Below, one piece after another: positions 25,562 through 33,232 of a stretch of DNA of 64,000 nt; the stretch's first letter is position 1, and each line of letters starts with the position of its first letter. The notes under the pieces were generated by a model. That model searched no databases. It had not been told where the DNA came from and saw nothing but the letters and a program-made list of their open reading frames with translations. The translations under genes were made by a program, and so were the position numbers. This DNA comes from Amycolatopsis sp. DSM 110486 (GTDB lineage: Bacteria > Actinomycetota > Actinomycetes > Mycobacteriales > Pseudonocardiaceae), in contig NZ_CP080519.1 of assembly GCF_019468465.1 (NCBI RefSeq), forward strand, positions 3,735,001-3,799,000, written 5' to 3'.

Positions 25562-26268
25562 TCCCGTCCGGTGAGGGTGACGAACGCGTCGTCCAAAGTG
25601 GATTTCCCCGTGGTGGCACGGAGTTCGGCCGGGGTGCCGGTCGCGATGATCCGGCCCGCGTCGAACACGGCCACACGGTCGCAGAGGCGTTCCGCCTCGT
25701 CCATGAAGTGGGTGACGAGCACGACGGTCACCCCGGCGTCGCGTACGGCGGTCACGACCTTCCACGTCTCGCGGCGCGAATGCGGGTCGAGGCCGGTGGT
25801 GAGCTCGTCGAGGATCGCGACCTGCGGGTCGCCCACCAGCGCGAGCGCGATCGACAGCCGCTGCCGCAGGCCGCCGGAGAGCTTGCCGAACGCCGCGTTC
25901 CGGTGGTCTTCGAGGCCGAGGCGCCGCAGCAACCCGCCGAGGTCGGCCGGCTTCGGGTAGAAGGCGGCGAACAGTTCCAGCGCCTCGGCCACCCGCAGCT
26001 TCTCGGGCAGTCGCGCGTCCTGCAGCTGCACGCCGACGAGCCGGCGCAGCCGCACCGCGTCCTTCGCCGGATCCAGGCCCAGCACGGAGATCGCGCCGGA
26101 ATCGGGCCGGCGCAGGCCCTGCAGGCACTCGACCGTGGTGGTCTTGCCGGCGCCGTTGGTGCCGAGGATGCCGAAGATCTCGCCGCGCTCGACGGCGAAC
26201 GAAACGCCGTCGACCGCGACCCGCTTGCCGTAGGTTTTCCGGAGCTCGGTGACTTCGATGAGTGGCAT
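25558..26268 (-). CDS. ABC transporter ATP-binding protein (drug-export type)
   Basis: A 236-residue ATPase with Walker A GTNGAGKTTT, Q-loop LQDARLPE, signature LSGGLRQRLSIALAL and Walker B VAILDELTTGLDPHSR, with the switch His in LVTHFMDEAERL. It pairs with the downstream permease to form a CcmA/DrrA-like exporter. It is divergent from the large histidine kinase at 26438, which could control it; that link is inference from position. Confidence 0.88.
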   Translation of the reverse strand: MPLIEVTELRKTYGKRVAVDGVSFAVERGEIFGILGTNGAGKTTTVECLQGLRRPDSGAISVLGLDPAKDAVRLRRLVGVQLQDARLPEKLRVAEALELFAAFYPKPADLGGLLRRLGLEDHRNAAFGKLSGGLRQRLSIALALVGDPQVAILDELTTGLDPHSRRETWKVVTAVRDAGVTVVLVTHFMDEAERLCDRVAVFDAGRIIATGTPAELRATTGKSTLDDAFVTLTGRE

Positions 26269-26437
26269 GCGAGAAACGCTAAAAGCGCGCGACGTCCGGC
26301 AGAATGACGCTGAAACCCCAGCTCAGGTGGGGTTTCGCTGACGCGGGGGTGGGGCTGGGCCCACCCCCGTACGGGAGCTTCGGCCAGTGCGTTCCAGGGT
26401 CCGGCTCGGTCAGACTGCGGGAAAGGGGGTGCGGCGA

Positions 26438-28297
26438 ATGGAATCCGTGCGGCGAGCGGTGGTCCTCGCCGGCCTCGCGCTGCTGAGCTGGGCCGACGCG
26501 CTCGTGGAGCTGCTCGCCTTCCTGCTGCTCTGCGTCGGGCTCGTGTTCTTCTTCACCCCGGCGATCGACTGGGCACGCGGGCGCTCGGCGCGCACCCGGG
26601 AGCTCGTCGGCCGGTGGTGCGAGATCGAGGTCGCGACGCCGTACCGGCCGGCGCCGGCAGAGCCGGAACGCGAGCGGGACGGCTGGTACCGCGACGGCAA
26701 CCAGCTCTACAAACGGGCGTGGTGGATCCGCTGGAACCGACGTTTCACGTGGATCATGGAGGACCCGGCCACCGGCCGCGAGCTCCGCTGGCAGCTGCTC
26801 AACCCGCCGTTCGCGCTGGTCACGGCCCTGCTTTCGCTCGTCACCGGTGCCCGGGCGCTGCGCTGGTACGGCCGGTGGACACGCTTCTGGCTCGGCCCGC
26901 GCCCGCCCGCCGGGCCCGTGCGCAAACGGTGGCTGCACCGGCACCTCGAGTCGTGCGGCCACCAGGTCGGGCTCCTCGCGCTGTCGCTGGTGCACCTGGG
27001 GTTCTCGGTGTGGCAGTTCGTGGTGATCATCGGCGCGGCCCCGGTCGCGGCGCCGCTCATCGTCTCGTGCCGGACGATCGCCGATACCCTGCGCCGCGAA
27101 GCCGGCAACTGGACGGGGGTGCGCATCACGCGGCCGTACCTGCCGCCGCCCCGGCTGCCGGTGCCGCGGCCGGACGGGCTCTACCAGGTCGGCAAGCAGC
27201 TGTACGACGAACCGTGGTGGCCGGTCCAGCGCGCCCGCACGCAGTGGATCCTGCGCGACCGCGCCACCTGGCGTGACCTCGCCGGCGGCGCGCTGATCCC
27301 GGTGGTCTCGCTGCTGCTGACCGTGCCCACGGTCGCCTTGCTCGGCTGGGGCCTGACGGGGCTGGTCATCCTCTGGGGCTGGCGGCCGTTCGTGTCCGCA
27401 CCGGTCCAGTGGTTCCCACTACCCGAAGTCGCGACGCACCTCGGCGCGCTCGCCCAGACGCCGGTCGCGCTCGCGCTGATCGTCGCCGGCCTTGCGCCCA
27501 CGACCTGGCTGGCTCGTGAGCAGGCGCGGTTCGCCCGGCTGTGGCTCGGGCCGACGGAAGCGATGCGGCTCGCGCAACGCGTGGCGCGACTGGACGAGTC
27601 GCGCACCCACGTCACGGTCGCCCAAGCCGCCGAGCTGCGCCGCATCGAACGCGACCTGCACGACGGCATCCAGTCTCGGCTCGTGGCCATGGGCCTGAAA
27701 CTCGGCGCGATCGAGGCACTCATCGACAGCGACCCCGAATCGGCCAAACGGCTCGCAGCCGAGCTGCGCACGGCGTCGTCGGACGCGCTGACGGAGCTGC
27801 GGCTGCTGGTGCGCGGCATCCACCCGCCGGTGCTGTCCGAACGCGGCCTCGTCGACGCCGTGCACGCGGTCGCGCTCGACAGTCCGCTGAAGGTCGAGGT
27901 GACGGCCGACGTGCGCCGCCGCGTCGAGCAACCGGTGGAGGCGTGCGTCTACTTCGCCGTGTGCGAGCTTTTGGGCAATGCGGCGAAACATGGTGCGGTG
28001 AAACGGGTTTCGATCTCGCTGGTGTACTCCGACGGCGTGCTGCGCGTGGTCGTGACCGACGACGGCAGCGGCGGCGCCGAAGCCGCGCGCGGCTCGGGAC
28101 TTCGCGGAATCGAGCGCAGGCTGGGGGCTTTCGACGGTACGTTGAACCTCAGCAGCCCACCGGGCGGACCGACCGAGGCGATCCTGGAGGTGCCGTGCCA
28201 GACAATCCCGGAACCGGCCCCGGAACCACTGGACCCGGCACCGGCCGGCCCAGAACCGTCATCGCCGAAGACCAGTACCTCCTCCGAGACGGCCTGA
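26438..28297 (+). CDS. Large membrane sensor histidine kinase with duplicated sensor unit
   Basis: A 619-residue histidine kinase. The N-terminal 380 residues contain several membrane helices and two related units of the form (W/L)YxxGxQLYxxxWW...W(I/L)xxDxATxR(D/E)L, at about residues 86-112 and 247-273. The kinase core has His408 in IERDLHDGIQSRL, followed by a HATPase domain with CELLGNAAKHGAV and GSGLRGIERRLGAF. The ATG at 26438 has a GAAAGGGGG site. Its 3' end overlaps the response regulator gene by 103 bp, and the Pro/Glu/Ser tail encoded there may be dispensable. Confidence 0.85.
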   Translation: MESVRRAVVLAGLALLSWADALVELLAFLLLCVGLVFFFTPAIDWARGRSARTRELVGRWCEIEVATPYRPAPAEPERERDGWYRDGNQLYKRAWWIRWNRRFTWIMEDPATGRELRWQLLNPPFALVTALLSLVTGARALRWYGRWTRFWLGPRPPAGPVRKRWLHRHLESCGHQVGLLALSLVHLGFSVWQFVVIIGAAPVAAPLIVSCRTIADTLRREAGNWTGVRITRPYLPPPRLPVPRPDGLYQVGKQLYDEPWWPVQRARTQWILRDRATWRDLAGGALIPVVSLLLTVPTVALLGWGLTGLVILWGWRPFVSAPVQWFPLPEVATHLGALAQTPVALALIVAGLAPTTWLAREQARFARLWLGPTEAMRLAQRVARLDESRTHVTVAQAAELRRIERDLHDGIQSRLVAMGLKLGAIEALIDSDPESAKRLAAELRTASSDALTELRLLVRGIHPPVLSERGLVDAVHAVALDSPLKVEVTADVRRRVEQPVEACVYFAVCELLGNAAKHGAVKRVSISLVYSDGVLRVVVTDDGSGGAEAARGSGLRGIERRLGAFDGTLNLSSPPGGPTEAILEVPCQTIPEPAPEPLDPAPAGPEPSSPKTSTSSETA

Positions 28298-28893
28298 CCC
28301 ACCTGCTCACCGCGCACGGCTTCGACGTCGTCGCCGCGGTCGGCTCCGGCCCGGAACTCGCCGCGGCACTGCGGGAACACCGGCCGGACGTGTCCGTTGT
28401 GGACGTTCGCATGCCCCCGACGAACACCGACGAAGGCCTGCAGGTGGCGCTCGCGGCCCGCCGGGAGATGCCCGGCTTGCCGATTCTCGTGCTGTCGCAA
28501 CATGTCGAGCAGCTCTACGCGCGCGAGCTGCTCGCCGACGGCACCGGCGCCGTCGGCTACCTGCTCAAGGACCGCGTGTTCAACGCCGAGCAGTTCGTGG
28601 ACGCCGTGCGCCGCGTCGCCGCCGGTGGCACGGCCATGGACCCCGAGGTGATCGCGAAACTGGTCGCGGGCAACGTTTCCGACCCGCTCGCGGCCCTGAC
28701 CCCGCGCGAACGCGAGGTGCTGGAGCTCATGGCCGAAGGCTGTTCCAACGCCGCGATCGCCGCGCGCCTGCACTTCAGCGAGGGCGCCGTCGGCAAGCAC
28801 ACAGCCAACCTCTTCGCGAAGCTCGGCATCGCCGCGTCCGACGACACCAACCGCCGCGTGCTGGCCGTGCTCGCCTACCTCGGTGCCGGCTGA
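28195..28893 (+). CDS. NarL/LuxR-family response regulator
   Basis: A 232-residue regulator whose gene overlaps the histidine kinase gene in a different frame. After about 20 residues of Pro/Gly/Thr-rich leader, the receiver domain starts TVIAEDQYLLRDGL with phospho-acceptor Asp70 (VSVVDVRMPP) and Lys in GYLLKDRVF. A LuxR helix-turn-helix follows (LTPREREVLELMAEGCSN). The GTG at 28195 is preceded by GGAGG. The overlap implies strict co-expression with the kinase. Confidence 0.88.
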   Translation: MPDNPGTGPGTTGPGTGRPRTVIAEDQYLLRDGLTHLLTAHGFDVVAAVGSGPELAAALREHRPDVSVVDVRMPPTNTDEGLQVALAARREMPGLPILVLSQHVEQLYARELLADGTGAVGYLLKDRVFNAEQFVDAVRRVAAGGTAMDPEVIAKLVAGNVSDPLAALTPREREVLELMAEGCSNAAIAARLHFSEGAVGKHTANLFAKLGIAASDDTNRRVLAVLAYLGAG

Positions 28894-28905
28894 TCCCTTG
28901 AAACG

Positions 28906-30261
28906 CTAGTCCCTCGAGACGCGGATCATCTCGTCGCGCTCCACGACCTTGATCCGCTCCCGGCCGTGCGGCTCGCCCAGCGACTTCTCGTGCGCGTCGA
29001 GCTTGCCCCAGCCTTCCCAGGTGGTGAACGGAATCCCGCGCCCGGCGAGGAAGTCGAGGATCGCGTCGGGGGAGTCGTGCTTCGGCGACGCGAGCGTGTC
29101 GGCGTCGGCCAGCAGGCTCGCGACGGTCTCCGCCGCGTCGCCCTTCGTGTGGCCGATGAGGCCGATCGGGCCGCGCTTGATCCAGCCGGTGACGTAGACG
29201 CCGGGCAGCTGGTTGTCGTCGAGGTCCAGCACTCGCCCGGCCTGGTTCGGCACGACGCCCGCGACGTGGTCGAACGGGATCTCCGGCAGGTGCGACGACA
29301 GATAACCGACCGCGCGGTACACGGCCTGCACGTGCCAGTCGTGGAACTCGCCCGTTCCGCGCACGCCGCCTTCACCGTCGTACTCGGTCCGCTCGGTGCG
29401 CAGGCCGGTCACGCGGCCGTCCTCGCCGAGCACCTCGGCGGGCGAGTGGAAGAAGTGCAGGTGCAGCCGCTTGGGGCGCGTGCCCTCGTCGCGGATCGCC
29501 CACTCCTGCAAGGTCTTCACGACCATGTCGATCTGCTTCGACGCCCGCAGCGCCGTGATGCTGGCCTCGTCGAACTCCATGTCCTCGGGGTGCACGATCA
29601 CCTCGACGTTCGGCGAGTGGTCGAGCTCGCGCAGCTCCAGTGGCGTGAACTTCGCCTGCGCCGGGCCGCGGCGGCCGAACACGTGCACGTCGGTGACCGG
29701 GCTGGCCTTCAGCCCTTCGTACACGTTGGCCGGGATGTCGGTGGTGAGCAGCTCGTCGGCCGTCTTCGCGAGGATGCGGGCGACGTCGAGCGCCACGTTG
29801 CCGACGCCGAGCACGGCAATGGACTTCGCGGCCAGTGGCCAGGTCCGGGGCACGTCGGGGTGACCGTCGTACCAGCTCACGAAGTCGGCGGCGCCGTGAC
29901 TGCCGTCGAGGTCGGCGCCCGGGATGTCCAGCGGCCGGTCGGCCATCGCGCCCGTGGAGAAGATCACGGCGTCGTAGAACTCGCGCAGCTCGTCGAGCTT
30001 CAGGTCGGTGCCGTAGTCGACGTTGCCGAGCAGACGGATGTTCGGGCGGTCGAGCACCTTGTGCAGGGCGGTGACGATGCCCTTGATCCGCGGGTGGTCG
30101 GGCGCGACGCCGTAGCGGATCAACCCGAACGGCGCGGGCATGCGCTCGAACAGGTCGACCTGCACATCGGTGTCGGACTTGTCCAGGATGTCGGCGGCGT
30201 AGATACCGGCGGGGCCGGCGCCCACGACCGCTACGCGAAGGGATCGGCTCACGGTACCCAC
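28906..30261 (-). CDS. fprA: Ferredoxin/adrenodoxin-NADP+ reductase, FprA type
   Basis: A 451-residue FAD enzyme that moves electrons from NADPH to ferredoxins, serving P450s and other redox partners. The FAD motif GAGPAGIYAADIL is near residue 14, GLIRYGVAPDHPRIKG is characteristic of the adrenodoxin reductase group, and the NADP site is VLGVGNVALDVARIL. TGWIKRGPIGLIGHTK is the conserved C-terminal FAD contact. GTG starts at 30261 and 30252 are both possible. A 20-bp palindrome resembling an iron box lies at 30265-30284. It could supply electrons to the P450 at 49358, but this is only a possibility. Confidence 0.9.
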   Translation of the reverse strand: MGTVSRSLRVAVVGAGPAGIYAADILDKSDTDVQVDLFERMPAPFGLIRYGVAPDHPRIKGIVTALHKVLDRPNIRLLGNVDYGTDLKLDELREFYDAVIFSTGAMADRPLDIPGADLDGSHGAADFVSWYDGHPDVPRTWPLAAKSIAVLGVGNVALDVARILAKTADELLTTDIPANVYEGLKASPVTDVHVFGRRGPAQAKFTPLELRELDHSPNVEVIVHPEDMEFDEASITALRASKQIDMVVKTLQEWAIRDEGTRPKRLHLHFFHSPAEVLGEDGRVTGLRTERTEYDGEGGVRGTGEFHDWHVQAVYRAVGYLSSHLPEIPFDHVAGVVPNQAGRVLDLDDNQLPGVYVTGWIKRGPIGLIGHTKGDAAETVASLLADADTLASPKHDSPDAILDFLAGRGIPFTTWEGWGKLDAHEKSLGEPHGRERIKVVERDEMIRVSRD

Positions 30262-30264
30262 GCT

Positions 30265-30284
30265 AAGTTAGGGCTACCTAACTT
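30265..30284 (-). promoter_or_regulatory. Palindrome AAGTTAGG-N4-CCTAACTT upstream of fprA
   Basis: Perfect 8-bp arms around GCTA, immediately upstream of the fprA start and between fprA and trpG. The TTAGG/CCTAA arms are those of DtxR/IdeR iron boxes, but the spacing (TTAGG-N4-CCTAA) is shorter than the canonical N9. It is a candidate operator for iron- or redox-linked control of fprA. Confidence 0.45.
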
Positions 30285-30336
30285 TCACTGTGATCTGGCG
30301 TACGGTCCAGCAAATGGGACGCAGTAAGGTGGCCGC

Positions 30337-30981
30337 ATGCGCGTACTCGTCGTCGACAACTACGACAGCTTCGTCTACAACCTGGTGCAGTACCTGGCGC
30401 AGCTCGGCGCCGAGTGCACGGTGTGGCGCAACGACGTGGTCGACCTCGAGCGGGTGCCCGAGTTCGACGCCGTGCTCGTCTCGCCCGGCCCGGGCACGCC
30501 CGAGCGCGCCGGCCAGAGCATCGAGGTCATCGCGAAGTGTGCCGAGACGCGCACGCCGATGCTGGGCGTCTGCCTCGGCCACCAGGCCCTCGGCGTGCAC
30601 TTCGGCGCGACGGTGGACCGCGCGCCCGAGCTGCTGCACGGCAAGACGAGCCAGGTCCGCCACGAGGGCAAGGGCGTGCTCGCCGGCCTGCCCGACGGGT
30701 TCACCGCCACCCGCTACCACTCGCTGACCGTGCTGCCCGAGACGATCCGCGACGAGATCTTCGAGGTCACCGGCCACACCGAATCAGGTGTGGTCATGGG
30801 CATGCGTCACCGCGAGCTGCCGTTGGAGGGCGTGCAGTTCCACCCCGAGTCCGTGCTCACCGAAGGCGGGCACCGGATGCTGGCCACGTGGCTGGCCTCG
30901 ACCGGCCACCCGGTCGACCCGAAGAAGGTCGACGAGCTGGAACGCGCCACGAAGGCGCTGCAGAAGGCCGCCGCTGCGTGA
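30337..30981 (+). CDS. trpG: Anthranilate/aminodeoxychorismate synthase glutamine amidotransferase subunit
   Basis: A 214-residue class I glutamine amidotransferase that supplies ammonia to TrpE or PabB. It has DNYDSFVYNLVQYL at the start, the oxyanion region SPGPGTPE, the nucleophile Cys in MLGVCLGHQALG and the His/Glu pair in GVQFHPESVLTEGG. Whether it serves tryptophan or folate synthesis cannot be decided here; in this conserved locus it is annotated as trpG or pabA. The stop overlaps the start of the next ABC gene by 4 bp. Confidence 0.92.
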   Translation: MRVLVVDNYDSFVYNLVQYLAQLGAECTVWRNDVVDLERVPEFDAVLVSPGPGTPERAGQSIEVIAKCAETRTPMLGVCLGHQALGVHFGATVDRAPELLHGKTSQVRHEGKGVLAGLPDGFTATRYHSLTVLPETIRDEIFEVTGHTESGVVMGMRHRELPLEGVQFHPESVLTEGGHRMLATWLASTGHPVDPKKVDELERATKALQKAAAA

Positions 30982-31787
30982 CCATCCCGCTGATCCGGCT
31001 CGTGGGGGTCGGTAAGCGGTACGGCGGCGGCGAGCTGGTGCTCGACGGCGTCGACCTGACCGTGCCCGCCGCGTGCGTGGTCGGGATCCTCGGGGCCAAC
31101 GGCTCCGGGAAGTCCACGCTGCTGCGGATCCTGGCGGGCGTTTCGCGCGCGAGTCTCGGCACGGTCGAGGGCACGCCGTCGATCGGGTACCTGCCCGACC
31201 GGTTCCCCGGCGGGCAGCGGCTGAGCGCGAAGTCGTACCTGCGGCACATGGCGCGCATGCGCGGACTTGCCGACTTGTCGACGATCGACCCGCTGCTGGA
31301 GCGGCTCGCACTGGTCGGCGGGCCCGACGCGCAGCTGCGCACGCTCTCGAAAGGCAACGCGCAGAAGGTCGGCCTCGCGCAGGCCGTACTGCCGCGGCCC
31401 GACCTGCTGATCCTCGATGAACCCTGGTCGGGTCTCGACGTCGGCACCCACGCGGTGCTCGGCGAGCTGGTGGCCGAGACGCGGGCGCGCGGCGCGAGCG
31501 TGGTGTTCACCGACCACCGGCCGGCCGTCGTGCGCGAGAACGCCGACGCCGTCTACCGCATCGAAGGCGGCCGGCTCCCGGCTGTCGACGGGGTGACCGA
31601 ACCCGCCACGCGGATCGTGCTCGCGGGCACCGGCACCGACTGGACCGCCGAACCCGGCGTGCGCCACGCGATCGCCGAGGGTCCGCACGTGGTCCTGACC
31701 GTGGACGCGACGAGCGCCGACGCGGTCCTCCTGCGCGCGCTGTCGGGCGGCTGGTCCGTGCGGGAGGTGGCGCCGTGCTCGCCGTGA
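30978..31787 (+). CDS. ABC transporter ATP-binding protein
   Basis: A 269-residue ATPase with Walker A GANGSGKSTLL, signature-like LSKGNAQKVGLAQAVL (SKGNAQK in place of SGGQ) and Walker B LLILDEPWSGLD, as in DrrA/BcrA-like export ATPases. It begins GTGA-overlapping the trpG stop and ends overlapping the permease gene by 13 bp, so trpG, ATPase and permease form one operon. Substrate unknown. Confidence 0.83.
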   Translation: MTIPLIRLVGVGKRYGGGELVLDGVDLTVPAACVVGILGANGSGKSTLLRILAGVSRASLGTVEGTPSIGYLPDRFPGGQRLSAKSYLRHMARMRGLADLSTIDPLLERLALVGGPDAQLRTLSKGNAQKVGLAQAVLPRPDLLILDEPWSGLDVGTHAVLGELVAETRARGASVVFTDHRPAVVRENADAVYRIEGGRLPAVDGVTEPATRIVLAGTGTDWTAEPGVRHAIAEGPHVVLTVDATSADAVLLRALSGGWSVREVAPCSP

Positions 31788-32419
31788 GCCGCTACTACCT
31801 CGCGCTGCTGGGCCATTCGCAGCGCTACCTGCCGGCGTTTCTGGCCTACCTCGCGCTGTCGGTGATCCTCTACTCCGACCCGCATTCGCCGGTGCTGCCG
31901 CTCTACGGCGTGAGCAGCGGCGCGCTGGTCGTCCTCGGCTGCTGGCTCACGATCGCGGTGCTCGACATCGAAGATCCGGTGCAGCGGCTCGTCACGCTCA
32001 GCCACGCACGCAGCCGCCTGCGCACCATCGGCGGCGCGGTGCTTGCCGTGTTCGGCTGCCTGGTGATGCTGACCGTGATCACGCTCGTGTGGTCGGCGAT
32101 CAGGACGTGGCAGCTGCACTGGGATGCGTTCGGCGTCGGCCTGCTGGCCCTCCTGGCGAGCGGGCTGCTCGGGATCGCGATCGGCCTGCCGTGCTCGCGC
32201 CTGCTCGTCGGGCGCATCGGCTGGACGGTGCTCGCGGCCGTGCTCGTGCTCGGCCTGGTCCTGCTGGGCAAGTGGGTGCCATTGGTCCACCCGCTGATCA
32301 CGGCGCTGACCAACGGCGCGCCCTACAGCGGCGCGCTCGTCCTCGCCGTGGCCACGTCGGTGGTCGCGCTGGGCGCCAGCGCCGGCGTCGTCGGGTGGCT
32401 GGCGGGCCGGCGGGCCTGA
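31775..32419 (+). CDS. ABC transporter permease-like membrane protein
   Basis: A 214-residue protein with six hydrophobic segments, such as SSGALVVLGCWLTIAVL, GLLALLASGLLGIAIGL and LVLAVATSVVALGASAGVV. It has no other domain. Its coupling to the ATPase gene supports a role as the membrane part of that transporter. A short perfect hairpin follows the stop. Confidence 0.78.
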   Translation: MLAVSRYYLALLGHSQRYLPAFLAYLALSVILYSDPHSPVLPLYGVSSGALVVLGCWLTIAVLDIEDPVQRLVTLSHARSRLRTIGGAVLAVFGCLVMLTVITLVWSAIRTWQLHWDAFGVGLLALLASGLLGIAIGLPCSRLLVGRIGWTVLAAVLVLGLVLLGKWVPLVHPLITALTNGAPYSGALVLAVATSVVALGASAGVVGWLAGRRA

Positions 32420-32420
32420 G

Positions 32421-32447
32421 CTCGGAGCGATTGACGCGTGCTCCGAG
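32421..32447 (+). terminator. Short hairpin after the ABC permease gene
   Basis: CTCGGAGC (32421-32428) pairs with 32440-32447 around an 11-base loop directly after the stop codon at 32419, and AT-rich sequence follows. Confidence 0.55.
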
Positions 32448-32454
32448 ATAAATC

Positions 32455-32474
32455 TGCAAATTGCACAAAGCAAT
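32455..32474 (+). repeat. Direct repeat copy 1, TGCAAATTGCACAAAGCAAT
   Basis: Matches the element at 32707-32726 at 18 of 20 positions. The first half, TGCAAATTGCA, is nearly palindromic, which suggests a binding site. Confidence 0.6.
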
Positions 32475-32706
32475 TTCTTGTTCGGATCTTCCGGAGATCA
32501 CCCCGGGCACGCTAATGTCTTGCCTTCACCCACGCGGGTGGCACCGGCCAGCAGCAAAAAACTGCTGCGGAGAGAGCCCGCGGCGTCGGGAAACGCTCCG
32601 GCGCCGCGGGTGGGTCTACCGGTCCACCGGCATTCGTCGGCTGCACGACGCGCCCGTGCCGACGGCGGATGCCGGTGCCCGGCCGGAGCGATCGCACTGA
32701 GTCAGA

Positions 32707-32726
32707 TGCAAATTGCAGTAAGCAAT
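32707..32726 (+). repeat. Direct repeat copy 2, TGCAAATTGCAGTAAGCAAT
   Basis: Second copy of the 20-base element, 252 bp from the first and about 75 bp upstream of the EACC1-like start. Candidate operator. Confidence 0.6.
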
Positions 32727-32801
32727 ACAGGAAGGCGGTCTTCCTCCGCGTCAGCGCGTCGGTTACCCTCGCGCCGTCTGTTCACCCGTGAGGGGAGAGT
32801 C

Positions 32802-33152
32802 GTGACGGCTGGGATCGCCGCGATCACCGTGGCCGGCTCGGGTGACGAGCTGCACCAGCTCGCCTCCTGGCTGCGTTCAGAGGACGAGCTCCGCGACCGC
32901 GTCCGGCTGGCCGAGAGACCCGTGTCGGACGACGTGGCGGGTGACGCCGTGGTCGTGATGGTGAGCAGCCGCTCCGTGGGCACGCTGTGCCGCTCGCTGT
33001 TCGGCTGGCTGCGCAAGGGCCGCGGCGACGAACGCGTGCTGCTCAAGCTGAAGCGGTCCGGCGCCGTGGAAGAGCTGGACGTCGACTGCGGTTCGGGCAG
33101 CGACGTCGACGCGGTGCTCGCGAGCGTCCGCGGCTTTCTCGACCAGGACTGA
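32802..33152 (+). CDS. Effector-associated constant component EACC1-like protein
   Basis: A 116-residue small protein with the EACC1 pattern: a hydrophobic strand, LASWLRSEDELRDRVRLAER, a variable linker, then a helix SVGTLCRSLFGWLRKGRGDE and strand VLLKLKRSG, ending VRGFLDQD. EACC1 is known from computational work on bacterial conflict and signalling systems, where it usually sits beside caspase-like or other effector genes. None is adjacent here, so it is an orphan. The GTG at 32802 has a strong AGGGGAG site. A strong terminator separates it from pknB. Confidence 0.7.
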   Translation: MTAGIAAITVAGSGDELHQLASWLRSEDELRDRVRLAERPVSDDVAGDAVVVMVSSRSVGTLCRSLFGWLRKGRGDERVLLKLKRSGAVEELDVDCGSGSDVDAVLASVRGFLDQD

Positions 33153-33186
33153 CTCGACCAGGACTGAACTTCTTCTCCGACAAAGC

Positions 33187-33220
33187 AAAGGGCCCGCACG
33201 GCGAACCGTGCGGGCCCTTT
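33187..33220. terminator. Perfect 15-bp bidirectional terminator with CGAA tetraloop
   Basis: AAAGGGCCCGCACGG (33187-33201) pairs exactly with 33206-33220. The stem ends in AAA/TTT, so it can act on transcripts from both the EACC1-like gene and the pknB operon. Confidence 0.92.
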
Positions 33221-33232
33221 CGCGTCAGCTGA

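Larger units (their letters stand above)
32448..32801. other. AT-richer regulatory interval with a paired 20-base repeat
   Basis: About 350 bases without a supported gene. It begins with AT-rich sequence and contains two near-identical 20-base elements (32455-32474 and 32707-32726). It ends at a strong ribosome site (AGGGGAGAG) before the EACC1-like gene, so it probably carries that gene's promoter and control sites. Confidence 0.5.

Noticed and set aside
32478-32801. N-terminal extension of the EACC1-like protein
   Set aside because: The extra 108 residues are Arg/Ala/Ser-rich without hydrophobic pattern, and a strong ribosome site precedes the GTG at 32802.
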